From Siphonodentalium dalli (lineage: Eukaryota; Mollusca; Scaphopoda; Gadilida; Siphonodentaliidae): DNA of 64,000 bases. A program made the position numbers and the translations under genes. Shown here in pieces: positions 43,830 through 55,800 of the stretch. Location of the stretch: NCBI GenBank assembly GCA_032622095.1, contig CP136066.1, positions 230,146,961-230,210,960 of the forward strand, written 5' to 3'. Under the pieces are notes generated by a model. That model searched no databases. It had not been told where the DNA came from and saw only the letters and a program-made list of their open reading frames with translations. Each line of letters starts with the position of its first letter. Position 1 is the first letter of the stretch.

Positions 43830-45400
43830 TTAATGTGATTGATCTCGTCCTTGCACCACTCTCAACAACAACAACAACTACATTTCCAAACACTCGTTTT
43901 GAAGGCACCTCAGCTGCTCCCAATACAATGAAGCTTATGTATGAGAAACATTCGGTGTTACAAATAGTTTACATAACACCCGATACGCATAGCATATCAA
44001 TATATACGGTATTGTTGGTTCAAATACGCCACATTTATAGACTATTTGAGTGGATCAGACTGATGTCATGATCTATACGCCACCTAAATATACTTATTTA
44101 GCGTTCTGTATAGATTCTCAACACTGCGTGTCCTGGCCGCCATCTTGGATTATGATAATCGTCGCTTCAAAAGTTTGACGGCTTCTAATATCGTTGTATT
44201 GCAGTATTTAGCTATAGTTTTGATTTAGATTGGAACATATTAATGATATATTTATATATTAAGTCCCAATTTCGCCTTCTCTCAGTTTTCACTCACTATC
44301 AACGGAGAATGGGCGATACGACCAGAGTACGCAGTTATATACATGTACGTATTTCAGCTTCCAGTAAGATAGATATAGCCTCGCTATTCGTCATGAACAG
44401 TGGCGCATCTATGTGAGAGGGTGGCGCACAAGTTGTCCTCTATATATTATTAAATACTTATTGGATAATCGATCACTGCATCACACGTATGTATAGGCCT
44501 ACATTGTCCTTGTATGGTGACGTTTACCACTATAACTAAATTCATAATAGTCTGCAAGCATCTATAAATTCCTATATATGGACACGAAAGTGTGATTTAA
44601 AAATAATTGCATATAAAATATAGGATTATTTTGAATATATTCTACAAAAATAAGATCAAGGGTGAGATCGCTGTTGCATGCACCGTGCGGTGGGGTTGTG
44701 GTGGCAGTTTATAAAGGAACTGAAATATTATTCTGAATCAATTATAGGGCTTATATATATGCCATTTTGTTGGAATCGGGCTTGGGACTCGGAGGAAAAA
44801 TTTAGCTAATTCCGTATGCTGGATTGGGACGGATTGGTTTGGGTGAATACTCTATCCATGCCTTACGTGCCTAGATATGGGTGGAGGATCGCTCGAGAAT
44901 GATTTTTTTATCGATAATAACACATAGCCTATAGATCCACACATACATGATTTACAGTTTATAACATGAACACAATATGGATACAGTTATATATATATGT
45001 GTAGGTATGTAGTATAGGCCTACATATTATATGTATATAAGCATCTGTATAATTATAGGCCTAATTTTAAAGTACGTGTACGTAAGTAGTATAGGTCTAT
45101 TTAGATTATACCTAAACACCTGTATATATGCCTAATTTTAAATTATAGTAGGCCCAATATATGCATGTAGGCCTATGCATATATATATATATATGCATAT
45201 TTACTAGTTTATAAAATCCGGGATGTGCATAGGAGGATTTTTTAGGGAGGGGGCTAAGCCTTTTTGTCCGAATTTGTGTTACATGATATATGGTTGTAAC
45301 AGTTTTTGTAGAATATAGCTATACCTTGAATACTGGTTACCGGTAGGCCTATATTATATAGGCCTATAATTATAACAAAATAAATTCTAATTAACCTTAA
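43830..45400. other. No gene recognised
   Basis: AT-rich DNA with TATA-rich runs (45,175-45,195) and many AGGCCTA words. Nothing coding recognised. Confidence 0.5.
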
Positions 45401-45539
45401 CCCTTTACCCAACAGAACGCCCAGAAACGCCCTAACAGCCTAAATTATCTTCGGTCTGTCTCAATAAAACCATGGAAATATGGGTATCATTGGAACCGGC
45501 TCAGTGAGCACATTGTGATAGTTACAGTTATGCCCTGTG

Positions 45540-45606
45540 CCAATGCATTCTCTTATATATGCGAGTCGACCATAGGTCGCCTCGCATATATAAGAGAATG
45601 CATTGG
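45540..45606. repeat. 67-bp hairpin, copy 2
   Basis: A perfect 26-bp stem (CCAATGCATTCTC..GCGAG) with a short TCGACC..GGTCGC loop region. Confidence 0.9.
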
Positions 45607-45663
45607 CCTAAAAAAAACTTTTTTTTAACACTTTTTACCATTTTTTCTTTAATATGTGTTAAG

Positions 45664-45730
45664 CCAATGCATTCTCTTATATATGCGAGGCGACCTATGG
45701 TCGACTCGCATATATAAGAGAATGCATTGG
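45664..45730. repeat. 67-bp hairpin, copy 3
   Basis: Same hairpin in reversed orientation relative to copy 2 (GAGGCGACCTATGGTCGAC centre), 57 bp after it. Confidence 0.9.
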
Positions 45731-45761
45731 CACAGGACCGTTCTGTTGGGTAAAGGGTTAA

Positions 45762-46529
45762 ATATGTATCATTCTGGCAGAAAATACGTCATTTCCCGTT
45801 GAAATACCATTCAATTTGACCGAAGTAATGACAATTATCCTACTTGAACTATCATAGTTCCATCCATGGACTTCCAACCCAGACATTTAGTTCGATCCAG
45901 CTAAAACAAAATATCGTAGATACAATACTTATTGCTGTATATTTGATAAGAAATTAACTGTTCTTTATATGGACGCGAAACTGCGAGTGGGAGATCGACA
46001 AACAACAGTTTTTTTAGAAGTTGAGCAGAAAAGGTGTGGAAAATGTGAAATTTCAGCTAATACAACTTAGTGCAAGTAGTTGAACTGCACGTATAACCAC
46101 TGAACGGGTCTGGAAATGTGAAAATTCAGCTGTCCTAGCTGAATTTAGCTATATATTATACTCTCTAGCTGGTCACTTTTATGCAACATGATGACAAAAA
46201 TATGGAGAATGCGCATCAAAAATTAGTCGAGTCTGCTCTAGGAAAACCAGCTAAAATATCAATTATCAAATTTGGTATTTTGGATAGGCAAAATGCTGTT
46301 ATTCATCCAAGACTGCCCCATTCCATGTCTACAAATACTGCTAATTTTATTTTAAATGAATCAGTAGTGTTCCGTTAGGTCACATCGGGTCATCACTATG
46401 CGCCAAGCTATTAATCTCTCACTCACAGTACTGTACTGATATTGATATTATTGACACGATATTCGTACATAATTTAAATCCAAGTTTTCTTTATGCAACA
46501 TCCACTTATTATCATTTATATCTGCCAGT
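45762..46529. other. No gene recognised
   Basis: A 65-codon open frame at 46,181 (from TTG) shows no domain. Nothing else recognised. Confidence 0.45.
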
Positions 46530-47250
46530 TCCGATCTAGGCATGCCACAGCCATCGTCCGATTGCCATCAAATTTCAAATGGATCTTAATGGTGACCACC
46601 AGATTGGAGCCATCTTATTTTTCCAAATTTTATTGAAAAACATGACTGCCATCTTTGATTTTACTCTTTGCATGACTAAATGCTTCGGCGCACCCTACAG
46701 GCCAAACCCTCATCCGATCGTCTCCAAACATCATATGGATCTTAAGGGCTGACCTCTAGATTGGAGCCATCGATTATTTCCAAAATTCGTTATAAAACAG
46801 CAGCCATCTTGGATTTCAAATTTGAATCCATCGGCACACCCGGAAACCCGTATTTATTGGAGAATTATTTTTAAATTTTACAGGCATATTTAGGATCTGC
46901 TATGGATGGGAGCTGTCAAATTTGAGCAATTTTCGTTGAAAACATGGTCGTCGGCAGCCATCTTGGATTTACTCATTGCATGAGTAAATTATTTGGCACC
47001 CCTACAGACGACATCCCTAATCGAATCATCACCAAACTCCATATGGATATTCGGGGTGACCTCTAGATGGTGGCCATAACATTTTTCTGCATTTTGTTGA
47101 AAAACATGGCCACCAGTGACCATCTTGGATTTTACTCTTTGTATGACTAAATCCTTCAGCATGCGCCACAGCCCTCGTCCGATTGTCATCAAATTTCAAA
47201 TGGATCTTAGGAGTGACCACCAAATTGGAGCCACCTAATTTTTCAAAATT
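46530..47250. repeat. Degenerate satellite, about 160-bp units, left block
   Basis: Units carry (G/A)TCCGAT(T/C)G, CATCAAATTTCAAATGGATC, GACC(A/T)C, GGAGCCAT and CATCTTGGATTT, with anchors near 46,556, 46,712, 47,017 and 47,177. The same repeat reappears at 53,270-53,620 beyond the LINE and minisatellites. Confidence 0.8.
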
Positions 47251-47689
47251 TTGTTAGTGTAAACATATTTTATTCTCTAAATCATGCACATGATTTAACA
47301 AGCTAATGGTACAAATATAACATAAAGACAATTTTATTAGAGAATGGGATTTGGCAGAAGCAAGATGCTTATATCAGCCATGTCCGCATCTTTAGCATTC
47401 ACAGGTGGTGTCTTTGTTGATTATTAATAATGTTCTTTCCCAGTTAGGTTTTGCTTTCATGTTTAATGTTTCTATCTTATTGGCTTTGTCAGCCATCTCT
47501 CAAACAGTAATTCATCGTGAGTCACTGCTGGGCAGTTCATGCATCAGATAACCGGAATTGTTACATGTATACTATGTGACCTGACCACAGACCTCACCCC
47601 ATCATTTTCTAATAATCGTAGCTCAAAGTTCTTGCTAATATAGCAGAATACACCCCCCTTATTTCTCTCCCATCGTCAAGGGCTGAGAT
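47251..47689. other. No gene recognised
   Basis: Spacer between the satellite and the truncated LINE. No recognisable LINE 3' tail is present here. Confidence 0.5.
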
Positions 47690-49660
47690 ATATAATGTTA
47701 CATATCGATCAATTGAAATACTGTGTTATCGTTCGGTGTAAATCCCGACTGTATGTCGCTTAAAAGCTTATTCGTTCGTAGGTATTTTGATATATGATAG
47801 AATAGACATTTCTCGAAGACCTTAGACAGACAACTGAGTAAGGATACTGGTCGATAATTGGATGGATCGCTGGGATCTCCATTTTTGAAAATTGGGTATA
47901 TGTTTGCCTTGTTCCATTCTGAAGGAAAGTACGAATGTTCAATTGAAACCCTGAAAGCAAATGCTAGTGGTTTAAATAGTGATATCGAACAATTTTTTAA
48001 TACTTTGGGACTAATACCATCGTATCCGGCCGCTTTCGATGTCTTGATTGAGTTTAAACTTTCGAGTACACGTTCATCAGATATTTCAATGTCGCCCAGT
48101 CGCTTATCCGTTAACCAATCAAAGATGGGTAACTCTAACTTATTTTCATCAGGTAAGGAAGAGATTTTACAAAAATAGTTATTTTTCTTCATTTTCGGTT
48201 ATTATAATCTGGTCAGTTTTTAGGGCTGGTATCGGTTTAGGTTCGGGTTTCATAAGGTGGTTTAATGTTTTCCACCAGAGTGAGGAGTCAGTGAAACAAC
48301 TACCCAGTATTGACTGTGTTTTCTCCAGAGATTTTTGCTTGGAACGTCTTATTTTTGCTATAACTTCATTTCTTTTCTTTTTATAATTCGTCCACGCTTC
48401 AATTGTTTCTCTTCATTTTGCCAATTTGTAGTAACGTCTCCTTTGTCTCATAAGTTTGCGAATTTCACATGTTAACCATTCAGGTTCATTGTGTCGAATT
48501 ATTACGAGTTTATTTAGTATATAAAGGTTCGCGATGTCAATTATTGTTTTCGTTAGAGCTTCCGCTATTTCATCAGATCTAATTGCTGAGAGATCTCTCT
48601 TAAAGTCCCACGCGTTAAAGGCATTATTCGTTGCGAAGTAATCGGCTCGATTATAATCCCATATCCTTCTTTTCATGATTTCACTCGGCTTCGTAAATTT
48701 CAACTTCAAACGTAGCAAGATTGGACAATGAAACCGAGTTAAATCTGAAAAGAATGGATCTAAGATTTCATTCGATTCAACAACCTCAGGGGTATTTGTA
48801 AAATATAAGTATATGAGAGAAGAAGAACTTTCTGTGAAATATGTAGCTTGTTTAATTATTTTCTGTAGGCCAAAGCGCTGATAAATATATTTAATTGGTT
48901 TTGTTTCTAATGGTATTTGGTTTGAATTAAAATCTCCAGTTTTTATGACATGTGGGATATTAGTACGATCGCCCAACGCCAAGTCAATATTTGTATATAT
49001 TTTTTCCCATATACTGATGGGTGTATTTGGTGGTCTATAAAACGTACCAAGCAAAAATCTCATTGTGGATGTTGCAATCTCTAGCCATACGCTCTCTATG
49101 TCAGTGATTTCAAGGTCAGTACGTCTTTTGAAATAAAGCGAGTCCCTTACATAGACAGCAATGCCACCACCCAAGGTTGGGCGGTCTCTCCGTTGTGGAG
49201 CATGAAATCCTGTTACTAACAATTCGTTATCGGAATTTGCATTTGAGAGGCATGTTTCCGTAAATGAAATTATATCAAATTTTCCAGCTTCTGCAGTAAG
49301 TACGTCTATTTTCGGTGTCATACTTTGAATATTAAGACACATTAGGGTCAGCAAATGCCTGTCCACATTGCTTTCTGTTGGACCCGGGTTTTTCTCTATG
49401 TCAAATGCTCGGTTTAGAATAGATTTTAGTACCTCGATCACCCACCTTCCCACTTCAGTCAGCGAATTTGTAATGTGTAACACTTCTCTTCCAACAAATT
49501 TGAAAAATGAAACTATACTCCGTGAATATGTTCGCTTGAAGCCTACATATCGGAATTTAGCGTTGGATTTGGCTTGAATTATATTTCCAACAAATATTTT
49601 GAAAATAAAACAGGGCAGACAAGTCAGTTGAAATCCCAGCTTATTACAAATAGAAGAAGT
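47690..49660 (-). mobile_element. CR1/Jockey-like LINE with a 2A peptide, decayed
   Basis: In transcription order: a leader frame from about 49,655 (KLGFQLTCLPCF..EVLKSILNRAF); DIEKNPGP (49,402-49,379); an APE endonuclease (MCLNIQSM, SFTETCLSN, LGTFYRPPNTP, TGDFNSN); a linker ending EPEWLTCEIRKLMRQRRRYYKLAK. An in-frame TGA lies near 48,410. The frame then continues (WWKTLNHLMKPEP) to a +1 frameshift near 48,190. The RT N-terminal part follows (SKAAGYDGISPKVLK, NYRPVSLLSCLSKVFEK) and stops at VFQLIDM at 47,698. The rest of RT, including the YADD box, is absent. The usual S-D-H near the endonuclease end reads TRFH. Non-functional copy. The 2A-APE-RT order matches a known class of LINEs in marine invertebrates. 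Confidence 0.85.
49379..49402 (-). other. 2A ribosome-skipping motif in LINE ORF
   Basis: Encodes DIEKNPGP, an exact match to the D-x-E-x-N-P-G-P consensus. The preceding RWVIEVLKSILNRAF can form the helix typical of 2A peptides. In related elements it separates a short N-terminal peptide from the endonuclease-RT protein during translation. Confidence 0.8.
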
Positions 49661-50150
49661 ATGATGTGAGCCCACCCCCCCCCCCCCCAATCCCGCCACC
49701 CATAGTATCTTATGCGCCACAGGCGCCCATATAGAGGCTACTGCCCACATAAATAAGTAGTATGATGTGAGCCCACCCACCCCCATCCCGCCACCCATAG
49801 TATCTTATGCGCCACAGGCGCCCATATAGAGGCTACTGCCCACATAAATAAGTAGTATGATGTGAGCCCACCCACCCCCATCCCGCCACCCATAGTATCT
49901 TATGCGCCACAGGCGCCCATATAGAGGCTACTGCCCACATAAATAAGTAGTATGATGTGAGCCCACCCACCCCCCCCCATCCCGCCACCCATAGTATCTT
50001 ATGCGCCACAGGCGCCCATATAGAGGCTACTGCCCACATAAATAAGTAGTATGATGTGAGCCCACCCACCCCCATCCCGCCACCCATAGTATCGTATGTG
50101 CCACAGGCGCCCATATAGAGGCTACTGCCCACATAAATAAGTAGTATGAT
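49655..50150. repeat. 95-bp minisatellite at the 5' end of the LINE
   Basis: Five units start at the AGTAGTATGATGTGAGCCCA word near 49,655, 49,756, 49,851, 49,946 and 50,045, with a partial at 50,140. Spacings are 95-104 bp; the differences lie in a C-run. The other anchor is GCGCCACAGGCGCCCATATA, a GGCGCC-type near-palindrome. Units are almost identical. The LINE leader reading frame runs on into it. Confidence 0.95.
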
Positions 50151-50191
50151 GGAAGAATGCAGTCACCTTTCAACATGTAATATTTCAACAC

Positions 50192-53173
50192 AATTAATAG
50201 TGATATGTGGTTAGGAATCCCCAATTAATAGTGATATGTGGTTAGGAATCCCCAATTAATAGTGATATGTGGTTAGGAATCCCCAATTAATAGTGATATG
50301 TGGTTAGGAATCCACAATTAATAGTGATATGTGGTTAGGAATCCACAATTAATAGTGATATGTGGTTAGGAATCCCCAATTAATAGTGATATGTGGTTAG
50401 GAATCCCCAATTAATAGTGATATGTGGTTAGGAATCCCCAATTAATAGTGATATGTGGTTAGGAATCCCCAATTAATAGTGATATGTGGTTAGGAATCCC
50501 CAATTAATAGTGCTATGTGGTTAGGAATCCCCAATTAATAGTGATATGTGGTTAGGAATCCCCAATTAATAGTGATATGTGGTTAGGAATCCCCAATTAA
50601 TAGTGATATGTGGTTAGGAATCCCCAATTAATAGTGCTATGTGGTTAGGAATCCCCAATTAATAGTGATATGTGGTTAGGAATCCCCAATTAATAGTGCT
50701 ATGTGGTTAGGAATCCCCAATTAATAGTGCTATGTGGTTAGGAATCCTCAATTAATAGTGATATGTGGTTAGGAATCCCCAATTAATAGTGCTATGTGGT
50801 TAGGAATCCCAATTAATAGTGCTATGTGGTTAGGAATCCCCAATTAATAGTGATATGTGGTTAGGAATCCCCAATTAATAGTGATATGTGGTTAGGAATC
50901 CCTAATTAATAGTGCTATGTGGTTAGGAATCCCCAATTAATAGTGATATGTGGTTAGGAATCCCCAATTAATAGTGATATGTGGTTAGGAATCCCTAATT
51001 AATAGTGATATGTGGTTAGGAATCCCTAATTAATAGTGCTATGTGGTTATGAATCCCCAATTAATAGTGATATGTGGTTAGGAATCCCCAATTAATAGTG
51101 ATATGTGGTTAGGAATCCCTAATTAATAGTGATATGTGGTTAGGAATCCCCAATTAATAGTGATATGTGGTTAGGAATCCCCAATTAATAGTGATATGTG
51201 GTTAGGAATCCCTAATTAATAGTGATATGTGGTTAGGAATCCCCAATTAATAGTGCTATGTGGTTAGGAATCCCCAATTAATAGTGCTATGTGGTTAGGA
51301 ATCCCCAATTAATAGTGCTATGTGGTTAGGAATCCCCAATTAATAGTGCTATGTGGTTAGGAATCCCCAATTAATAGTGATATGTGGTTAGGAATCCCCA
51401 ATTAATAGTGATATGTGGTTAGGAATCCCCAATTAATAGTGCTATGTGGTTAGGAATCCCCAATTAATAGTGATATGTGGTTAGGAATCCCCAATTAATA
51501 GTGATATGTGGTTAGGAATCCCTAATTAATAGTGATATGTGGTTAGGAATCCCCAATTAATAGTGATATGTGGTTAGGAATCCCCAATTAATAGTGATAT
51601 GTGGTTAGGAATCCCCAATTAATAGTGATATGTGGTTAGGAATCCCCAATTAATAGTGATATGTGGTAAGGAATCCCCAATTAATAGTGATATGTGGTTA
51701 GGAATCCCCAATTAATAGTGCTATGTGGTTAAGAATCCCCAATTAATAGTGCTATGTGGTTAGGAATCCCCAATTAATAGTGCTATGTGGTTAGGAATCC
51801 CCAATTAATAGTGATATGTGGTTAGGAATCCCCAATTAATAGTGATATGTGGTTAGGAATCCCCAATTAATAGTGATATGTGGTTAGGAATCCCCAATTA
51901 ATAGTGATATGTGGTTAGGAATCCCTAATTAATAGTGATATGTGGTTAGGAATCCCCAATTAATAGTGATATGTGGTTAGGAATCCCCAATTAATAGTGA
52001 TATGTGGTTAGGAATCCCCAATTAATAGTGATATGTGGTTAGGAATCCCCAATTAATAGTTATATGTGGTTAGGAATCCCCAATTAATAGTGATATGTGG
52101 TTAGGAATCCCTAATTAATAGTGATATATGTGGTTAGGAATCCCTAATTAATAGTGATATGTGGTTAGGAATCCCCAATTAATAGTGATATGTGGTTAGG
52201 AATCCCCAATTAATAGTGATATGTGGTTAGGAATCCCCAATTAATAGTGCTATGTGGTTAGGAATCCCCAATTAATAGTGATATGTGGTTAGGAATCCCC
52301 AATTAATAGTGATATGTGGTTAGGAATCCCCAATTAATAGTGATATGTGGTTAGGAATCCCCAATTAATAGTGATATGTGGTTAGGAATCCCCAATTAAT
52401 AGTGCTATGTAGTTAGGAATCCCCAATTAATAGTGCTATGTGGTTAGGAATCCCCAATTAATAGTGATATGTGGTTTGGAATCCCCAATTAATAGTGATA
52501 TGTGGTTAGGAATCCCCAATTAATAGTGATATGTGGTTAGGAATCCCCAATTAATAGTGATATGTGGTTAGGAATCCCCAATTAATAGTGATATGTGGTT
52601 AGGAATCCCCAATTAATAGTGATATGTGGTTAGGAATCCCCAATTAATAGTGATATGTGGTTAGGAATCCCCAATTAATAGTGATATGTGGTTAGGAATC
52701 CCCAATTAATAGTGATATGTGGTTAGGAATCCCCAATTAATAGTGATATGTGGTTAGGAATCCCCAATTAATAGTGATATGTGGTTAGGAATCCCCAATT
52801 AATAGTGATATGTGGTTAGGAATCCCCAATTAATAGTGATATGTGGTTAGGAATCCCCAATTAATAGTGATATGTGGTTAGGAATCCCCAATTAATAGTG
52901 ATATGTGGTTAGGAATCCCCAATTAATAGTGATATGTGGTTAGGAATCCCCAATTAATAGTGATATGTGGTTAGGAATCCCCAATTAATAGTGATATGTG
53001 GTTAGGAATCCCCAATTAATAGTGATATGTGGTTAGGAATCCCCAATTAATAGTGCTATGTGGTTAGGAATCCCCAATTAATAGTGATATGTGGTTAGGA
53101 ATCCCCAATTAATAGTGCTATGTGGTTAGGAATCCCCAATTAATAGTGATATGTGGTTAGGAATCCCCAATTT
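50192..53173. repeat. 31-bp satellite array, about 96 copies
   Basis: Almost 3 kb of a 31-bp unit: AATTAATAGTG(A/C)TATG, then TGGTTAGGAATCCC(C/T). Variation is largely confined to two sites, GAT/GCT and CCCC/CCCT, plus rare single changes. One unit is 33 bp (near 52,125) and one is 30 bp (near 50,807). The right half is more homogeneous than the middle. There are no unique spacers, so it is not CRISPR. It ends abruptly at TTTTCTGATCATG. Confidence 0.98.
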
Positions 53174-53269
53174 TCTGATCATGAAATATGACAAAAAGAT
53201 TAGTGCGCTCAATCCATCAAGTGGTTTTTCTCTTGTCCCTCTCAATGCTCTCGAATAGTACAATTTTAT

Positions 53270-53620
53270 TTAAGAACATGACCGCCGGCAGTCATCTTGT
53301 GTTTACTCTTTGCATGAATAAATCCTTCAGCACACCCTACAGGCATCATCCCTCTTCCGATCATCAACTTTATAGAGATATTCCGGGTGTGGTCTAGATG
53401 GGCGCCATCAATTTTTTTCAAAAATTCGTTAAAAAACATGACTGCCAGCAGCCATCTTATATTTCAAATTTGAATCCATTTTGGATTTTACTCATTGTAT
53501 GACTAAATCATTCAGCATGCACCACAGCCATCGTCCGATTGTCATCAAATTTATAATGGATCTTAGGGTTGTCCACCAGATTGGAGTCATCAAATATTTT
53601 TCCAATTCTTGTTGAAAAAC
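53270..53620. repeat. Degenerate 160-bp satellite, right block
   Basis: Continuation of the repeat at 46,530-47,250 (CATGACCGCCGGCAGTCATC, GTCCGATTGTCATCAAATTT, GGATCTTAGG). The two blocks are separated by about 6 kb of LINE and minisatellite DNA. Confidence 0.75.
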
Positions 53621-53629
53621 ATGGGTGGT

Positions 53630-54225
53630 GTGTTCATGGTGATATGTATAGGTATATAAGGAGTGTATGTATGTATGGGCATGTGTGAGGTGAATAGCTA
53701 TACACGGATTGGCTGTATGGTAATTGAAGTGGTGTATGGGTATAATGACAGTAGCTACATGGATACGTGTATGTTGTTTGTGTATATATACATATATTGA
53801 CTGTATGGTCATGTGTGGCATATACTTTCATACATTGGGTGACTATTGTCACGGGAGTGTATATGTATACATATGTTGGCTTATGGTCATGTGTGTATAT
53901 GAATAAATAGAAAGTGGTTGTATGTCTGAGTGTAATGTATATATGTATACATGGAATGACTATACGGTCATGATTGTTGAAGTGTATATGCATACATGGA
54001 GTGTCATTGGCGGCTTGTGGGTATATACGAAGTACCATTGTAGTCATGGTTGTATATGTGATGTATATGTATCTCTGGCGTGGCTGTATTTTCATTGGTG
54101 GATGTACATGTATATAGTGAGTAGCTGTCTGATAATGGATTGGGTGTGTGAGAACACATCTAATGGTTGAATTGTCATGAGCGAGGTGTATATGCAAATC
54201 TGGAGTGTACGAATGGTCGTTCGGG
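53630..54225. repeat. Degenerate minisatellite, first block
   Basis: Roughly 60-65-bp units are built on GTATATGTATACATGG, AGTG(A/G)CT and GTATGGTCATG. Strongly diverged. Long ORFs across it on the minus strand reflect low complexity only. Confidence 0.7.
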
Positions 54226-54235
54226 GTCTTGGTAT

Positions 54236-55555
54236 ATCCATTGGTGATAGGCCCCTGCGATTATTCGATATTTGTTTTGTTATTCGACTCGACCTCAATA
54301 TTCGAATTCGATTCGATTTTGAAGTAATAAATATTAATGTAGAACACACCGAACCAGTGAACGCGATTGTAATGCATTTATCGGTAATATTTGAACATTC
54401 ACATCTACTGCTAAGTATACAAAGTAGATACACTCGTAAGTATACCCTCACAAGCTGACGTTTTAATTAACTTTAACTGTTTTAACCATTTGAGTGCCAG
54501 GGGCGATCTCATCGGCCCTAATGTACGGTGTGTAAAATCGGCCCAATAAAAATTCAACAACAAAATTAAAAATTAGAATTTTTTTTTTTTTTGGGTTGAA
54601 TTTTTTTCGGGTATGCTTTAAGCATGCTATAGCGAATTTAAAAACAAACTGGATAACACCTTAGGGGCATGTTATAACTCAAAACTAATACCAAGTATTC
54701 ATAGTAATAATTTTGAAGCCCATAAAAACATAAGATTCCCTGGCACTAAACCTACTAAATATACCTGTTAAAGAATATAAGAAAAAAGTATTAAAATTGT
54801 TAAAAATTGTAAAAAATAATAACAAAAGATGAAAAATTGTTAGGCCAATGCATTCTCTTATATATGCGAGTCGACCATGCATTGGCACAGGGTATATGGG
54901 TTGATACAAAAATCGGACCTGGCACTCAAAGGGTTAACACTCTTGTGTGGCGACAGCGAATATAACAATTAAGTTATAATTTATTTCTTGGCCATTCAAT
55001 TGGAGATCGACGGAAAGATACTTCACAATTATGTTGAACGGTACGTCACGTGACTATGCATAGACGCTATTAGATGCATTTATCTTTTCATTAATTGATG
55101 GTGTTTGCTCAGTTTTGACTTGCAGTGGCAGTTTTAATCTCGTTCACGGAAGAGTAGGTCCCGTTTTATAGGTGAGAGTGTCGCGATAGCGTAATTCTGC
55201 AATCGTTCAGCTCCTATTTGCATTTTGAATCTATGTGGAATTCCCCACTAATGACATCGGAAGTTTTTCTTTACCGCGAACGAAAAGTGTATTTTCCTAA
55301 TTGTTCAGCTGAATTGTTTGTTATATTTTGAAGAAATTTATATGTCTTTTAATTGTCGATCCACATGCACAAAAAGATAAAAACTTGTTTTATTTAATAT
55401 ATCATTCTGACATACAGACAAAAACTGGAAACATATCATTTCGGCGAGCAAGATTATGGAATATTCGATTCGATATGAGATTCGTTTTCGAATTTTTTTA
55501 GAACTATTCAGTTCGAAATTCGATTCGATCAAAAACTCACCATTCGCATATATCT
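54236..55555. mobile_element. Insertion with ATTCG-rich ends, splitting the minisatellite
   Basis: Left end: GATTATTCGATATTTG..TATTCGAATTCGATTCGA. Right end: ATTCGATTCGATATGAG..AATTCGATTCGATC. The minisatellite stops on the left and resumes on the right. ATTCGA-rich termini are known from hAT-like elements, but no exact TIR or target duplication could be fixed. Confidence 0.5.
54486..54933. mobile_element. piggyBac-type MITE nested in the ATTCG element
   Basis: Starts CCATTTGAGTGCCAGG (one mismatch from CCCTTTGAGTGCCAGG) and ends CCTGGCACTCAAAGGG, flanked by TTAA at 54,482-54,485 and 54,934-54,937. It is 448 bp. It contains a truncated copy of the 67-bp hairpin (54,845-54,890), as does the MITE at 45,401. 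Confidence 0.85.
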
Positions 55556-55800
55556 TGAGTGGGTATATGGTCATAGGTGTGATGTTCAGGGAGTGACTGT
55601 ACGGCCAACGATGAGGTGATGTGCGTTGTATTCTAGAAGGTTAATATAGTCAGTGGTGATGTGTCGATGTATATCTGGAGTGACTCCAAACTAGGCATGG
55701 GTGGGTGTATATGTAGTGGCTATATGACCATAGGTGTGGCCAAAAGGTATACAGGGAGTGTTCGTATGGTCACTGATGAATTGAATTGGTAAACAATTTA
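55556..55800. repeat. Degenerate minisatellite, second block
   Basis: Same GTGTATATGTAGTGGCTATA/GACCATAGGTGTGG-type units as at 53,630. Confidence 0.65.

Larger units (their letters stand above)
45401..45757. mobile_element. piggyBac-type MITE with two internal hairpins
   Basis: Starts CCCTTTACCCAACAGAACG and ends with its exact inverse CGTTCTGTTGGGTAAAGGG, flanked on both sides by TTAA (45,397-45,400 and 45,758-45,761). CCC..GGG ends at TTAA sites are the hallmark of piggyBac elements. In 357 bp there is no transposase, but two copies of the 67-bp hairpin (45,540-45,606 and 45,664-45,730). Confidence 0.85.

Noticed and set aside
50192-53173. CRISPR array
   Set aside because: The 31-bp units are head-to-tail with no variable spacers, the DNA is eukaryotic and there are no cas genes. 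It is a satellite.
53634-54197. 187-codon minus-strand ORF rich in H, T and Y
   Set aside because: It runs through a degenerate minisatellite. Low complexity, no domain, no conserved neighbours.
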